Below are positions 10,446 through 18,420 of a stretch of DNA of 64,000 bases, piece by piece; position 1 is the stretch's first letter; each line of letters opens with the position of its first letter. This DNA is from CBDFMR01 sp965249765. Its GTDB lineage: Bacteria; Bacteroidota; Bacteroidia; Chitinophagales; Saprospiraceae. The position numbers were made by a program, and so were the translations under genes. Under the pieces are notes generated by a model. The model was not told where the DNA came from, searched no databases, and worked only from the letters and a program-made list of their open reading frames with translations. The stretch spans positions 180,954-244,953 of the forward strand of contig CBDFMR010000003.1 in the NCBI GenBank assembly GCA_965249765.1. Reading direction: 5' to 3'.

Positions 10446-11117
10446 CTAAGCTAGATCATTTACCCATTTGAGTACTTGATCTAGCTGTTCTTTTTTAGTC
10501 AAATTTGAATTGTCCAGAACGATGGCATCTGACGCCTTAGTCAATGGACTTACTTTTCTAGTAGTATCGATATGATCTCTATGCCTGATGTTTTTTCTTA
10601 TAGCATCACGATCCACATTGAGACCCGATGATATCATTTCGTGAAACCTTCTGTCTATTCTTACATCTTCCGCTGCGGTAACAAATATTTTTAAGTCAGC
10701 CATAGGAAAGACTACCGTTCCTATATCTCGACCATCCATCACAATTCCATTTGCAGTTCCCATTGCTTCTTGGATCCTCACCAGTGCTGTTCTCACTGCG
10801 GGGATGGCAGCGACTTCACTGACGAGATTAGATACTTCAAGACTTCTGATTTCTTGGCTTACATCTTTGTCATTCAGGAATACCTTGTTTTCTCCTAGAT
10901 CAAAACAAAAGTCAATTTTAATTTGATCTAGGCTCAATCTTATTCCATCCAGATCATTTACCCGTATGTCGTTTAGAATGAGAAAGAGGGTGACACATCG
11001 ATACATAGCACCCGAATCAATATACTTATAGCCAAGAATACTTGCCAGATCTTTGGCAAGGGTGGACTTGCCACAAGAAGAGTATCCATCAATTGCTATT
11101 ACCAATTCCGAGTTCAT
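10446..11117 (-). CDS. cmk: (d)CMP kinase
   Basis: 223-residue cytidylate kinase, which phosphorylates CMP and dCMP with ATP in pyrimidine salvage and CTP/dCTP supply. The P-loop GYSSCGKST lies at residues 11-19, followed by DSGAMYR (CMP-binding region) at about 36 and MDGRDIGTVVFP at about 127, and by R-rich lid residues near 155-180. Length is normal. It converges with the adhesin gene, with only 7 bp between the two stop codons. Upstream lies a transcription terminator and the DUF2795 gene, so cmk probably has its own promoter. Confidence 0.95.
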   Translation of the reverse strand: MNSELVIAIDGYSSCGKSTLAKDLASILGYKYIDSGAMYRCVTLFLILNDIRVNDLDGIRLSLDQIKIDFCFDLGENKVFLNDKDVSQEIRSLEVSNLVSEVAAIPAVRTALVRIQEAMGTANGIVMDGRDIGTVVFPMADLKIFVTAAEDVRIDRRFHEMISSGLNVDRDAIRKNIRHRDHIDTTRKVSPLTKASDAIVLDNSNLTKKEQLDQVLKWVNDLA

Positions 11118-11132
11118 AGGTTGCTAAAATAG

Positions 11133-11163
11133 AAAAGTCCTATAGCATTAACTATAGGACTTT
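11133..11163 (-). terminator. Rho-independent terminator downstream of the DUF2795 gene
   Basis: Inverted repeat AAAGTCCTATAG / CTATAGGACTTT with a 6-nt loop. On the minus strand it ends in a T run (the A run at 11133-11136). It lies between the DUF2795 stop and the cmk start, so it separates the two transcripts. Confidence 0.75.
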
Positions 11164-11187
11164 ACATCGAATTTCGATGTTATACCC

Positions 11188-11409
11188 TCAATATTCGTCT
11201 TCATTAAAGAGAAAATCATCCTTTCGAGGAAAATCGGGCCAAATGTCAACCATGTTTTCATAAATCTCACCTTCATCCTCCATGACTTGTAAATTTTCAA
11301 GAACTTCCAACGGAGCTCCTGATCTAATGGCGTAATCGATAAGTTCGTCCCTTGTGGCTGGCCATGGGGCATCTTCAAGATGATGTGCTAATTCTAGAGT
11401 CCAATACAT
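11188..11409 (-). CDS. DUF2795 domain protein
   Basis: 73-residue acidic protein of the small DUF2795 family that is conserved in Bacteroidota and scattered elsewhere. The conserved core is visible: WTLELAHHLEDAPWPATRDELIDYAIRSGAP, then a helical middle and an acidic tail (DFLFNEDEY). In related bacteria it is a single-copy housekeeping-type gene of unknown function. The start is supported by a TAnnTTTG box about 50 bp upstream (11458-11465). A terminator follows the stop. A longer ORF in another frame here is a shadow. Confidence 0.85.
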   Translation of the reverse strand: MYWTLELAHHLEDAPWPATRDELIDYAIRSGAPLEVLENLQVMEDEGEIYENMVDIWPDFPRKDDFLFNEDEY

Positions 11410-11457
11410 TCTAATATCTTAAACATTAATAAAAAAACTAATACCTCTAATTTTTCG

Positions 11458-11465
11458 CAAAAGTA
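11458..11465 (-). promoter_or_regulatory. Bacteroidota -7 box (TACTTTTG) for DUF2795
   Basis: On the minus strand the sequence reads TACTTTTG, fitting the TAnnTTTG consensus of the Bacteroidota primary sigma factor. It lies about 50 bp upstream of the DUF2795 start. No clear -33 TTTG is visible, so the call rests on the -7 box and position. Confidence 0.5.
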
Positions 11466-11637
11466 TCAAAAATAAGCATCTACGCAAGTCTAATTTTCTG
11501 TAATCTGGACTCTTTACGACATACGCCGAGTTAACTCTTTTGCTTAGTGGTTACGTAAAGTATTTACACATAAATCTTCCAAAAGATTCCCGTAGTGGAA
11601 AAAAGATAAATAAACAAAAATAAAAGCACTGGAGAGT

Positions 11638-12717
11638 CTATAAAATGAGCATAGCATCGCCGTAGCTAAAGAATCTATACTTCTTTTTCATAGCCTGTTC
11701 ATATGCCTCTAATATTAAATCTCTACCCCCAAATGCCGATACCATGATCAATAAAGATGATTTGGGTAAATGAAAGTTGGTGATCATGCAGTTGGCGATA
11801 CTAAACTCATGAGGAGGAAACACAAATAAATTTGTCCATCCCTCTGCAGCTTTTAGGTTGCCAGTAGCAGAAACTGAAGATTCTATGGCCCTCATGGTAG
11901 TGGTACCTACAGCACAAACCTTCTTGTGGGTTCGCTTTGATTCATTCACTGCCTCTACCTCACTCTGAGGTACTTTAAAGTACTCAGCATCCATCTTATG
12001 CTTAGATAGGTCTTCTACATCTATGCTTCTAAATGTCCCAAGGCCCACGTGCAATGTTACTTCACTAAAGTTAACTCCTTTAATCTCCATACGCTTCATA
12101 AGCTCTTGACTGAAATGAAGGCCAGCAGTAGGAGCCGCTACAGCACCGAGTTTCTTTGCGTAGATGGTCTGGTATCGGCTCATGTCCATGTCATCAGGTT
12201 CCTTCTTGCCTCTCTTGGTCTGGATATACTTTGGAATAGGGGTCTGACCCAGTTGCTCAAGAATTGCAGTAAAATCATCAGAAGTGCCATCAAAGAAAAA
12301 TCGAATCGTCCTACCTCTCGACGTAGTATTGTCAACTACCTCAGCAACAAGCATCTCGTTTTCTTCGGCATCATGGAAATACAATTTGTTTCCAACTCTT
12401 ATTTTTCTAGCTGGGTCCACAAGGACGTCCCATAGGTGGGCATCTCTATTTAGCTCTCTCAGTAAGAAGACCTCAATGCGGGCACCGGTCTTTTCTTTTT
12501 TTCCATACATACGTGCTGGAAAAACCTTTGTGTTGTTAAATATCATGGAGTCTCCATCGTCAAAGTACTCGATTAGATCTTTAAAACCTCTGTGTTCTAT
12601 CTCTCCAGTATCACGATGTACGACCATCAGCTTTGACTCATCTCTCTCCTTAGTAGGGTAGTCCGCTACTAGTTTCTCTTTAAGGTTGTAATTGAACTGT
12701 GATAACTTCGTCCGCAT
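11638..12717 (-). CDS. queA: S-adenosylmethionine:tRNA ribosyltransferase-isomerase
   Basis: 359 residues, full length for QueA. The enzyme transfers and isomerises the ribosyl group of SAM onto preQ1-modified tRNA to give epoxyqueuosine at wobble position 34. Family signatures visible are FNNTKVFPARMYGKK (about residue 58), GAVAAPTAGLHFS (about residue 190), HVGLGTFRSI, VGTTTMRAIES, and TNFHLPKSSLLIMVSAFGG near the C-terminus. It is a single-gene unit. A TATTTTTG -7 box lies 20-27 bp before the start (minus strand, 12737-12744). No other queuosine gene is nearby. Confidence 0.95.
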   Translation of the reverse strand: MRTKLSQFNYNLKEKLVADYPTKERDESKLMVVHRDTGEIEHRGFKDLIEYFDDGDSMIFNNTKVFPARMYGKKEKTGARIEVFLLRELNRDAHLWDVLVDPARKIRVGNKLYFHDAEENEMLVAEVVDNTTSRGRTIRFFFDGTSDDFTAILEQLGQTPIPKYIQTKRGKKEPDDMDMSRYQTIYAKKLGAVAAPTAGLHFSQELMKRMEIKGVNFSEVTLHVGLGTFRSIDVEDLSKHKMDAEYFKVPQSEVEAVNESKRTHKKVCAVGTTTMRAIESSVSATGNLKAAEGWTNLFVFPPHEFSIANCMITNFHLPKSSLLIMVSAFGGRDLILEAYEQAMKKKYRFFSYGDAMLIL

Positions 12718-12736
12718 TTATTAAATTTTTGAGGTG

Positions 12737-12744
12737 CAAAAATA
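12737..12744 (-). promoter_or_regulatory. Bacteroidota -7 box (TATTTTTG) for queA
   Basis: Minus-strand TATTTTTG matching TAnnTTTG, 20-27 bp upstream of the queA ATG. Position and fit to consensus are the only evidence. Confidence 0.5.
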
Positions 12745-12878
12745 AGAAAACGTACCATTTATCAATTGGTTGAGCAAACTGAGCTTTATTTTGATGATTG
12801 TATAGATTTATTTCTATTTGGTCGACTTTTGCACAATTCCTGAAGATCTAGAGGTTAAATTTGAGTGTAGATTAGTAT

Positions 12879-14135
12879 ATGCTATTAATAAGAATCATAA
12901 GAGAGAGTTTTTTACAGGCATTTTCATCCCTCAAATCAAACAAGTTGAGAAGCTTCCTTTCTCTGCTAGGTATATCGATAGGTATATTTTGTATCATATC
13001 GGTCTTATCAGCGGTCAATAGTCTCGAGAATAGTATCAAGGATGGATTCTCGGAGCTGGGAAGTGATGTCATTATAGTGGACAAGGTACCATGGGGCGAG
13101 GATTTGGGCAAGACGTATTGGAAGTATGCTAAGCGACCTCCTCCCGGATATGCTGATTTTGAAAGAATCGAGACTCGATTGGGAGATGTGTCAAAGGCTG
13201 CTTTTGCAGTATACACTGGAGGAAAAACAATAAAGTATAATTCTAGTAATGTACGTGGTGGATATATCATGGGGACTACATTTGATTTTCCCGATGTCCA
13301 AAATGTAGAGATAGAAAAGGGTAGATATTTTACTAAGACCGAATATGATCTCGGCAGCAACAAAGTGATCCTTGGAGCTAAAATATCCAATGAATTATTT
13401 GGAGCTATTGAGCCTATAGGAAAGTCCGTCAGAATATTTGGGCAGAAATTTCAGGTAGTAGGTGTGACAAAAGAAGAAGGTGATAATCCATTTAATTTTA
13501 TCTCGTACGACGAAGTGACATGGATCTCATTTAATACAGCAAAGAAATTTATCAATACCAAAGACGACAATAGGTTCTCTACTGGTAAGATACTTTATGT
13601 CAAGGCAAAACCCAATGTTGACCTTAATGAGTTAAAGGAGCGGATAAGAGGAGCACTTAGATCTGGAAGGAGACTTAGACCCAAAGAGGGAGATAATTTC
13701 TCGCTTAATGAGGTATCCGCATTAGATTCTGTATTAGACAGTATTTTTGGTGTCTTGTATATTGCTGGTGGCCTTATTGGATTCTTTGCTCTAGTTGTAG
13801 GTATGGTAAGCGTCGCCAATATCATGTTTGTATCTGTTAAAGAAAGGACCAATATCATTGGTGTGAAGAAAGCTTTGGGAGCCAAGAAAGTAATGATCCT
13901 CGCAGAATTCCTTATCGAGAGCATCATCTTGTGCATCATCGGTGGTGCCATGGGCTTGGTCATGGTTGTAGGGATATTGAAAATCATTTCTACGGTATTG
14001 CCTTTCGAAATCGCCGCATCACCTTTGTTTATCTTTATTGGTGTCGGAGTATCTATTGCAGTAGGAGTTATCGCAGGCATTATCCCTGCTCTTCAGGGAG
14101 CTCGCCTCGACCCAGTAGTAGCGATGAGACAATAA
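12879..14135 (+). CDS. MacB/FtsX-type ABC transporter permease
   Basis: 418 residues with the MacB architecture: an N-terminal amphipathic stretch and one membrane helix (LRSFLSLLGISIGIFCIISVLSAV, about 24-47), a periplasmic MacB core domain (about 50-280), and three C-terminal helices with the FtsX signature (VGMVSVANIMFVSVKERTNIIGVKKALGAKK, about 307-337). It would act with a separate ATPase to drive lipoprotein, peptide or macrolide export, or as a mechanotransmission complex. No ATPase gene is adjacent, so its partner lies elsewhere. The ATG at 12879 starts a typical MacB N-terminus. It is followed by 460 bp of non-coding DNA with hairpins. Confidence 0.88.
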   Translation: MLLIRIIRESFLQAFSSLKSNKLRSFLSLLGISIGIFCIISVLSAVNSLENSIKDGFSELGSDVIIVDKVPWGEDLGKTYWKYAKRPPPGYADFERIETRLGDVSKAAFAVYTGGKTIKYNSSNVRGGYIMGTTFDFPDVQNVEIEKGRYFTKTEYDLGSNKVILGAKISNELFGAIEPIGKSVRIFGQKFQVVGVTKEEGDNPFNFISYDEVTWISFNTAKKFINTKDDNRFSTGKILYVKAKPNVDLNELKERIRGALRSGRRLRPKEGDNFSLNEVSALDSVLDSIFGVLYIAGGLIGFFALVVGMVSVANIMFVSVKERTNIIGVKKALGAKKVMILAEFLIESIILCIIGGAMGLVMVVGILKIISTVLPFEIAASPLFIFIGVGVSIAVGVIAGIIPALQGARLDPVVAMRQ

Positions 14136-14597
14136 AAAGGGATATTCAGAAATAGAGATACGTTTCATTTCAATTTAGAAGTAAGCTGCTCTTGGAATGG
14201 ATGAATCATCCATATATTAGTCTTGTAGAAATCGTTCTATGCTGGGAATATTTTTGAATGAGCCAATGTAAAATAGATGTGCATTAGCAGCAGTCCCGTT
14301 AGGGACAGTCTATGGTATAATTCAGCGTGCCGTTAGATACGCTATATGGGTCACAAGCATTGGCTATGATATGCTGTACCTAAAGGCACAGATAGATTGG
14401 TGATAATGAATATACTACCTATCTGTAGTCCCTACGGGACAAGACCGATCGTTGAGGTTTCTCGACCCTCGATGGCTTGTGTCATCTAGCGTCGAGTTAG
14501 GGGACTGACTTCCATCCTTTATCTTATCTCGGAATGTCCCTAAAAAAAGCCTTGCCTTGTAAGACAAGAGTCTAGTTTTTCCAAGCTAATTTTCTGC
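14136..14597. repeat. Non-coding stretch with short palindrome array
   Basis: No gene is seen in this 460-bp gap. Four short hairpins lie between 14293 and 14440: GTCCCGTTAGGGAC (14293-14306), GCGTGCCGTTAGATACGC (about 14325-14342, imperfect), TGTACCTAAAGGCACA (one mismatch, near 14379-14394), and GTCCCTACGGGAC (14428-14440). All share a CC-(TTA/TAA/TACG)-GG centre. They resemble a REP/BIME-like intergenic repeat cluster. The rest, up to the rplT terminator region, shows nothing recognisable. Confidence 0.5.
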
Positions 14598-14942
14598 TCA
14601 CTTAGCTTTTTCTATTATTGCTTTGAATGACTCAGGATGATTCATCGCTAAGTCTGCAAGAACCTTTCTATTGAGTTGTACATCTACCTTCTTAAGACCA
14701 TGCATGAGTCGGCTGTACGTAGTTCCTTCTACTCTTGCACCGGCATTGATACGGGCGATCCAAAGTCTTCTGAATGCTCGTTTTTTATTCCTCCTGTCTC
14801 TATAGGCATATGATAGGGCTTTATCTACAGCATTCTTCGCTACTGTATAGACCTTACTTCGTGCTCCAAAATAACCTCTGGCGGCTTTAAGAATTTTTTT
14901 CCTTCTTTTTCTGGAAGCTACTGCGTTTACTGATCGTGGCAT
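14598..14942 (-). CDS. rplT: 50S ribosomal protein L20
   Basis: 114 residues, full length. L20 is an early 23S rRNA-binding assembly protein. Signatures are RSVNAVASRKRRKKILKAARGYFG at the N-terminus, AYRDRRNKKRAFRRLWIARINA in the middle and LNRKVLADLAM near the end. It lies 74 bp downstream of rpmI on the same strand, the usual rpmI-rplT pair. infC, normally directly upstream of this pair, is 13 kb away at 27.9 kb on the other strand. An imperfect hairpin followed by a T run lies just downstream (about 14540-14580, minus strand). Confidence 0.97.
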   Translation of the reverse strand: MPRSVNAVASRKRRKKILKAARGYFGARSKVYTVAKNAVDKALSYAYRDRRNKKRAFRRLWIARINAGARVEGTTYSRLMHGLKKVDVQLNRKVLADLAMNHPESFKAIIEKAK

Positions 14943-15016
14943 TCTAAATTTGTTTTAGTTCGATACAGAGGTCATTGACACTTGTTACCTGTATCCTCGT
15001 TAAATAATGCTTTATA

Positions 15017-15214
15017 TTACTTCAACCCCAATAGGGCTAGTACTCTCTTTTTGTCGGCACTTGATACAGTAGTAGATCCTGAAAGTCTAAGCTTGGCTTT
15101 CTTGGATTTCTTACGCATAAGGTGAGATGTATTTGCCTGAAATCTCTTGATCTTTCCTGATCCCGTAACCTTGAATCTCTTCTTGGCACTTGAGTTTGTT
15201 TTTACTTTAGGCAT
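15017..15214 (-). CDS. rpmI: 50S ribosomal protein L35
   Basis: 65 residues, normal length. The L35 pattern MPKVKTNSSAKKRFKVTGSGK, then RKSKKAKLRLS and DKKRVLALLG is clear. It is the first gene of a two-gene rpmI-rplT operon. A minus-strand TACCTTTG box 24-31 bp upstream (15238-15245) is the likely promoter, which supports transcription independent of infC. Confidence 0.97.
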   Translation of the reverse strand: MPKVKTNSSAKKRFKVTGSGKIKRFQANTSHLMRKKSKKAKLRLSGSTTVSSADKKRVLALLGLK

Positions 15215-15237
15215 TATGGGTACATTATTATGGAGCG

Positions 15238-15245
15238 CAAAGGTA
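15238..15245 (-). promoter_or_regulatory. Bacteroidota -7 box (TACCTTTG) for rpmI-rplT
   Basis: The minus strand reads TACCTTTG, 24-31 bp upstream of the rpmI ATG. It is a perfect TAnnTTTG match. It indicates that the ribosomal pair has its own promoter in this genome, apart from infC. Confidence 0.55.
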
Positions 15246-15292
15246 AAGATTTTTGTGAATTGTCACTATTTCTATCCCATTAAGTGTAGCCA

Positions 15293-16054
15293 TTATTTCT
15301 CCTCTACTTTGGCTTTGTTCCAGAGGTCGTCCATCTCCTCAAGATTCATATCTAGCAAGTCCTTGTCAGCATTGGACTCAATGTATTCAAATCTTGACTT
15401 GAATTTTCTGTTGGTCCTTTCTAAGGCGGTCTCCGGATCTACACCTATAAATCGACAATAGTTGACCATAGAAAATAATACATCACCCATCTCATCTTCA
15501 ATATCGATAGGATTTCCTGACAATATAGCCTCTTGAAGTTCACTCAATTCTTCCTTGACCTTGTCGAGGACTTGCTCTTTTGTTTCCCATTCAAATCCTA
15601 CCTGACTCGTTTTGTCTTGCATACGATAAGCTTTGATCATAGCTGGTAGACTAATGGGTACTCCTGACAATACTGACTTCTTGCCTTCGGCCTTTTTTAG
15701 TTGTTCCCAGTTTCGCTTTACATCGTTCTCGTCATTGACGATCGTGTCACCATAAATATGAGGATGTCTCGAGATAAGTTTATCACAGACGGTATTGATA
15801 ACATCACTGATGTCAAATGCTTTTTCTTCGTCCCCGATTTTTGCATAAAAGACAATATGAAGCATGAGATCACCCAGTTCTTCTTTTACTTCGCCAAGGT
15901 TTTTGTCGAGAATAGCATCAGCAAGCTCGTAGGTCTCCTCGATGGTTAGATTTCGCAGGCTGTCCATAGTCTGCTTGCGATCCCAGGGACATTTTTCCCT
16001 CAACTCATTCATAATGGTGAGCAATCTTTCAAAAGCTACTAGCTTGTCATTCAT
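15293..16054 (-). CDS. mazG: Nucleoside triphosphate pyrophosphohydrolase
   Basis: 253-residue two-domain MazG, which hydrolyses NTPs and dNTPs to NMP and PPi (house-cleaning). The first domain has LREKCPWDRKQTMDSLRNLTIEETYELADAI (about 18-48) and EELGDLMLHIVFYAKI (about 59-74). The second has EELSELQEAI and DIEDEMGDVLFSMVNYCRF (about 167-200), that is, paired ExxE and ExxD metal-binding motifs in each half. Length is normal. A minus-strand TATCTTTG lies about 30 bp before the start, back-to-back with a promoter for the gene at 16141. Confidence 0.93.
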   Translation of the reverse strand: MNDKLVAFERLLTIMNELREKCPWDRKQTMDSLRNLTIEETYELADAILDKNLGEVKEELGDLMLHIVFYAKIGDEEKAFDISDVINTVCDKLISRHPHIYGDTIVNDENDVKRNWEQLKKAEGKKSVLSGVPISLPAMIKAYRMQDKTSQVGFEWETKEQVLDKVKEELSELQEAILSGNPIDIEDEMGDVLFSMVNYCRFIGVDPETALERTNRKFKSRFEYIESNADKDLLDMNLEEMDDLWNKAKVEEK

Positions 16055-16072
16055 GAAGCAACTATTTTATTC

Positions 16073-16091
16073 TACCTTTGTTTCAAAGATA
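16073..16091. promoter_or_regulatory. Back-to-back -7 boxes for mazG and the 16141 gene
   Basis: TACCTTTG on the plus strand (16073-16080) points to the gene at 16141, and TATCTTTG on the minus strand (16084-16091) points to mazG. Both match TAnnTTTG and lie only 3 bp apart, so the two promoters would compete or be co-regulated. No good -33 elements were seen. Confidence 0.45.
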
Positions 16092-16140
16092 TGAAGTGAA
16101 TCTACATTTCGCCTTGTATCACTTATGATAAAGATAATCT

Positions 16141-16347
16141 ATGACTCAGTTTTTAATAATTCTAGGAATAATTTTCGGTGTGTTTTTGCTGTCCTTTGCC
16201 CTGCTCAATATCAGGCATATATTTACTGGAAATGAGTTTAGAGGAACTTGTGCCTCAAACAATCCGATGATCAAAATTGAGTTTGGGGAATGCACTGTTT
16301 GTGGAAAGAAACCTGAAGAAGAGTGCAAAATGCCTGAGGAAGCCTAG
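16141..16347 (+). CDS. Small membrane protein with C-terminal CxxC cluster
   Basis: 68 residues: one N-terminal membrane helix (FLIILGIIFGVFLLSFALLNI), then a soluble tail with GTCASNNPM and CTVCGKKPEEECKMPEE. The four Cys (about residues 40, 55, 58 and 65) could bind a metal. The layout (one helix, then Arg/Gly-Thr-Cys and a CxxC) recalls NqrM-like maturation factors for Na+-NQR, but the match is too weak to name it. The start follows a TACCTTTG box. Its tail overlaps by 4 bp a possible convergent micro-ORF. Confidence 0.65.
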   Translation: MTQFLIILGIIFGVFLLSFALLNIRHIFTGNEFRGTCASNNPMIKIEFGECTVCGKKPEEECKMPEEA

Positions 16348-16442
16348 AGTATCGCTTTCTTTTTTTTTCCTGAAATTCTTACTCCTACGGACACGGCTAC
16401 ATAAAACAAAATGGCTGCGGAAAAAACGATTGCAATTAACAT
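16344..16442 (-). CDS. Possible 32-residue membrane peptide
   Basis: The minus-strand frame from ATG at 16442 to TAG at 16344 encodes 32 residues: a hydrophobic helix (LIAIVFSAAILFYVAVSVGV) followed by a strongly basic tail (RISGKKKKAIL), as in real single-pass micro-proteins with a positive-inside end. It is convergent with the gene ending at 16347 and overlaps it by 4 bp. There is no supporting homology, and it is too short to be sure. Confidence 0.3.
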   Translation of the reverse strand: MLIAIVFSAAILFYVAVSVGVRISGKKKKAIL

Positions 16443-16589
16443 GTGGTTACGTTAGTTTTTAAGATATCGCAATATTCAATTATTTCTTGAAAAATCATAA
16501 TAATAATATGCATATTTATCATATAATTAAAATTTATATGTAATATTCTTTTTAATATGTTTAAACCACTATAGAAAGTAGAATCAAAA

Positions 16590-16709
16590 ATGACAGTGGA
16601 TAAAAAGTACGGAGTCTCAAAGTGGAACACGATTTACACTGCTGTCCTTATATTCAACATTCTCTTGGTGATCACCATATCCCTATATTTTTCACAATTT
16701 ACCGTGTGA
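16590..16709 (+). CDS. Symporter small accessory membrane protein (candidate)
   Basis: ORF of 39 residues: MTVDKKYGVSKWNTIYTAVL then a hydrophobic helix (LIFNILLVITISLYFS) and a short tail. The stop (16707-16709) is one base before the ATG of the sodium/solute symporter, so the two would be translationally coupled. Many SSS-family symporters are preceded by a tiny single-helix gene of this kind. It is below usual gene-finding length limits. Context and hydrophobic pattern are the evidence. Confidence 0.6.
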   Translation: MTVDKKYGVSKWNTIYTAVLIFNILLVITISLYFSQFTV

Positions 16710-16710
16710 G

Positions 16711-18408
16711 ATGAGTACAATAGATTGGATTGTTCTTAGCATCTCGGTTATAGTCGTAGTAGGATATGGCATCTATAGAACAAGAGGGAGTAAGGACATG
16801 GGAGACTATCTGCTGGGAGGAAATGAGGCCAAATGGTGGACTGTAGGACTTTCAGTGATGGCGACTCAAGCTAGCGCCATCACATTCCTTTCTACTCCGG
16901 GTCAGGCTTACTATGATGGTATGGGGTTTGTGCAGTTTTACTTTGCTTTGCCCATAGCGATGATCGTCATATGCATCACATTCATTCCCATCTTCTACCG
17001 GCTGAAGGTGTACACGGCTTATGAATATCTAGAGTCGAGGTTTGATCTGAAGACGAGGACGTTTACCTCGTTTCTTTTTTTAATACAGAGGGGGCTTGCC
17101 ACAGGGATCACCATCTATGCACCTGCCATCGTCATATCATCTATCATGGGCTGGGACCTGAATGTAACTGCCGTGGGTACGGGACTGATAGCTATCCTCT
17201 ACACCGTATCTGGTGGCACTAGAGCTGTCCATGTGACTCATAGGATTCAGATGATGATCATCTTTGCTGGATTGGTTATTAGTTTCTTCTTTTTACTGAG
17301 CTATCTCCCTGATGACTATTCATTTAACGAACTGATGACGATAGCCGGAGCATCGGGAAAACTTGATATAATCGATACTGAGTTTAATCTTGACGACAGA
17401 TACAATATTTGGACTTGCCTCCTCGCTGCTCCTTTTTTGTTCTTGTCTTATTTTGGAACGGACCAGAGTCAAGTACAGCGATATATATCTGGAAGATCTG
17501 TGACGGAGAGCCGTATAGGCCTTTTAATGAATGGTTTCTTAAAACTACCACTACAGTTCTTTATTTTATTCCTGGGAGTTCTTGTGTTCTTGTTTTTCCA
17601 GTTTAATAGAGCTCCTATTTTCTTCAACGAAAAAGTGGTAGATAGGGTAGAGGCCTCTGTTTACAGTGATGAGGCAGCTGTGGTCACAGGCGATTACGAT
17701 CAGTTGTTGGAAAGAAGGTCAAGGACGCAGACTCAATTGATCGGTGCCATTAGATCCAATGATGATGAGCTCATGGTATCCTCAAGACTCGCTATTGCCG
17801 ATATCGTAAAAGATGAGCACAATCTTCGAGAGAGTTATAAGGGAATAATAACGAAGGTCGACAGCAATGTGGAGACCAATGACAAAGACTACATATTTTT
17901 GAACTTCATTATTAATCATCTGCCACATGGATTGATAGGTTTGATATTTGCCATGATCTTTTTTGCTGCGATGTCTACCACAGCTTCGGAGTTGAATGCA
18001 CTGGCATCGACGACATCGGTCGATATATACAAGCGACTTATAAGACCTCAGGCTAGTGAAAAACACTATCTCCTGGCCTCCCGATTGTGGACTTTGTTTT
18101 GGGGTATTGTAGCGATTCTCTTTGCAGCGTATGGTACGTTGTTTGAGAATCTAATCCAATTTGTCAACATTGTAGGATCCATATTCTACGGAACGATTCT
18201 CGGTATTTTCCTCACTGGCTTTTATCTAAAGAACGTTAAGGGACACGCAGTTTTCCTGGCAGCTATCATCACAGAGGGAGTTGTCATAGCTATGTACATC
18301 GGTGACGCCGTCAGCTTCTTATGGCTCAATCTGATCGGATGTCTTGGAGTAATGATCTTAGGAATGATAATTCAAAAAATGATTAATCTTTCTTCTCATA
18401 ACTCATAA
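16711..18408 (+). CDS. Sodium:solute symporter (SSS family)
   Basis: 565 residues with about 13 membrane helices. The N-terminus DWIVLSISVIVVVGYGIYRTRGSKDMGDYLLGG and the SSS signature TVGLSVMATQASAITFLSTPGQAYYDGMGFVQFY (about 44-80) place it in the Na+/solute symporter family (sialic acid, glucose or pantothenate type branch). The region AAMSTTASELNALASTTSVDIYKR (about 420-443) is the conserved Na+-site helix. A soluble loop of about 90 residues (about 305-395) lies between helices. It is directly preceded by a 39-residue ORF. The substrate cannot be deduced. Converges with ddl. Confidence 0.9.
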   Translation: MSTIDWIVLSISVIVVVGYGIYRTRGSKDMGDYLLGGNEAKWWTVGLSVMATQASAITFLSTPGQAYYDGMGFVQFYFALPIAMIVICITFIPIFYRLKVYTAYEYLESRFDLKTRTFTSFLFLIQRGLATGITIYAPAIVISSIMGWDLNVTAVGTGLIAILYTVSGGTRAVHVTHRIQMMIIFAGLVISFFFLLSYLPDDYSFNELMTIAGASGKLDIIDTEFNLDDRYNIWTCLLAAPFLFLSYFGTDQSQVQRYISGRSVTESRIGLLMNGFLKLPLQFFILFLGVLVFLFFQFNRAPIFFNEKVVDRVEASVYSDEAAVVTGDYDQLLERRSRTQTQLIGAIRSNDDELMVSSRLAIADIVKDEHNLRESYKGIITKVDSNVETNDKDYIFLNFIINHLPHGLIGLIFAMIFFAAMSTTASELNALASTTSVDIYKRLIRPQASEKHYLLASRLWTLFWGIVAILFAAYGTLFENLIQFVNIVGSIFYGTILGIFLTGFYLKNVKGHAVFLAAIITEGVVIAMYIGDAVSFLWLNLIGCLGVMILGMIIQKMINLSSHNS

Positions 18409-18420
18409 CTCAAGTCTGCA

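Noticed and set aside
15147..15461. Plus-strand ORF over rpmI and mazG
   Set aside because: Shadow of two certain genes on the other strand.
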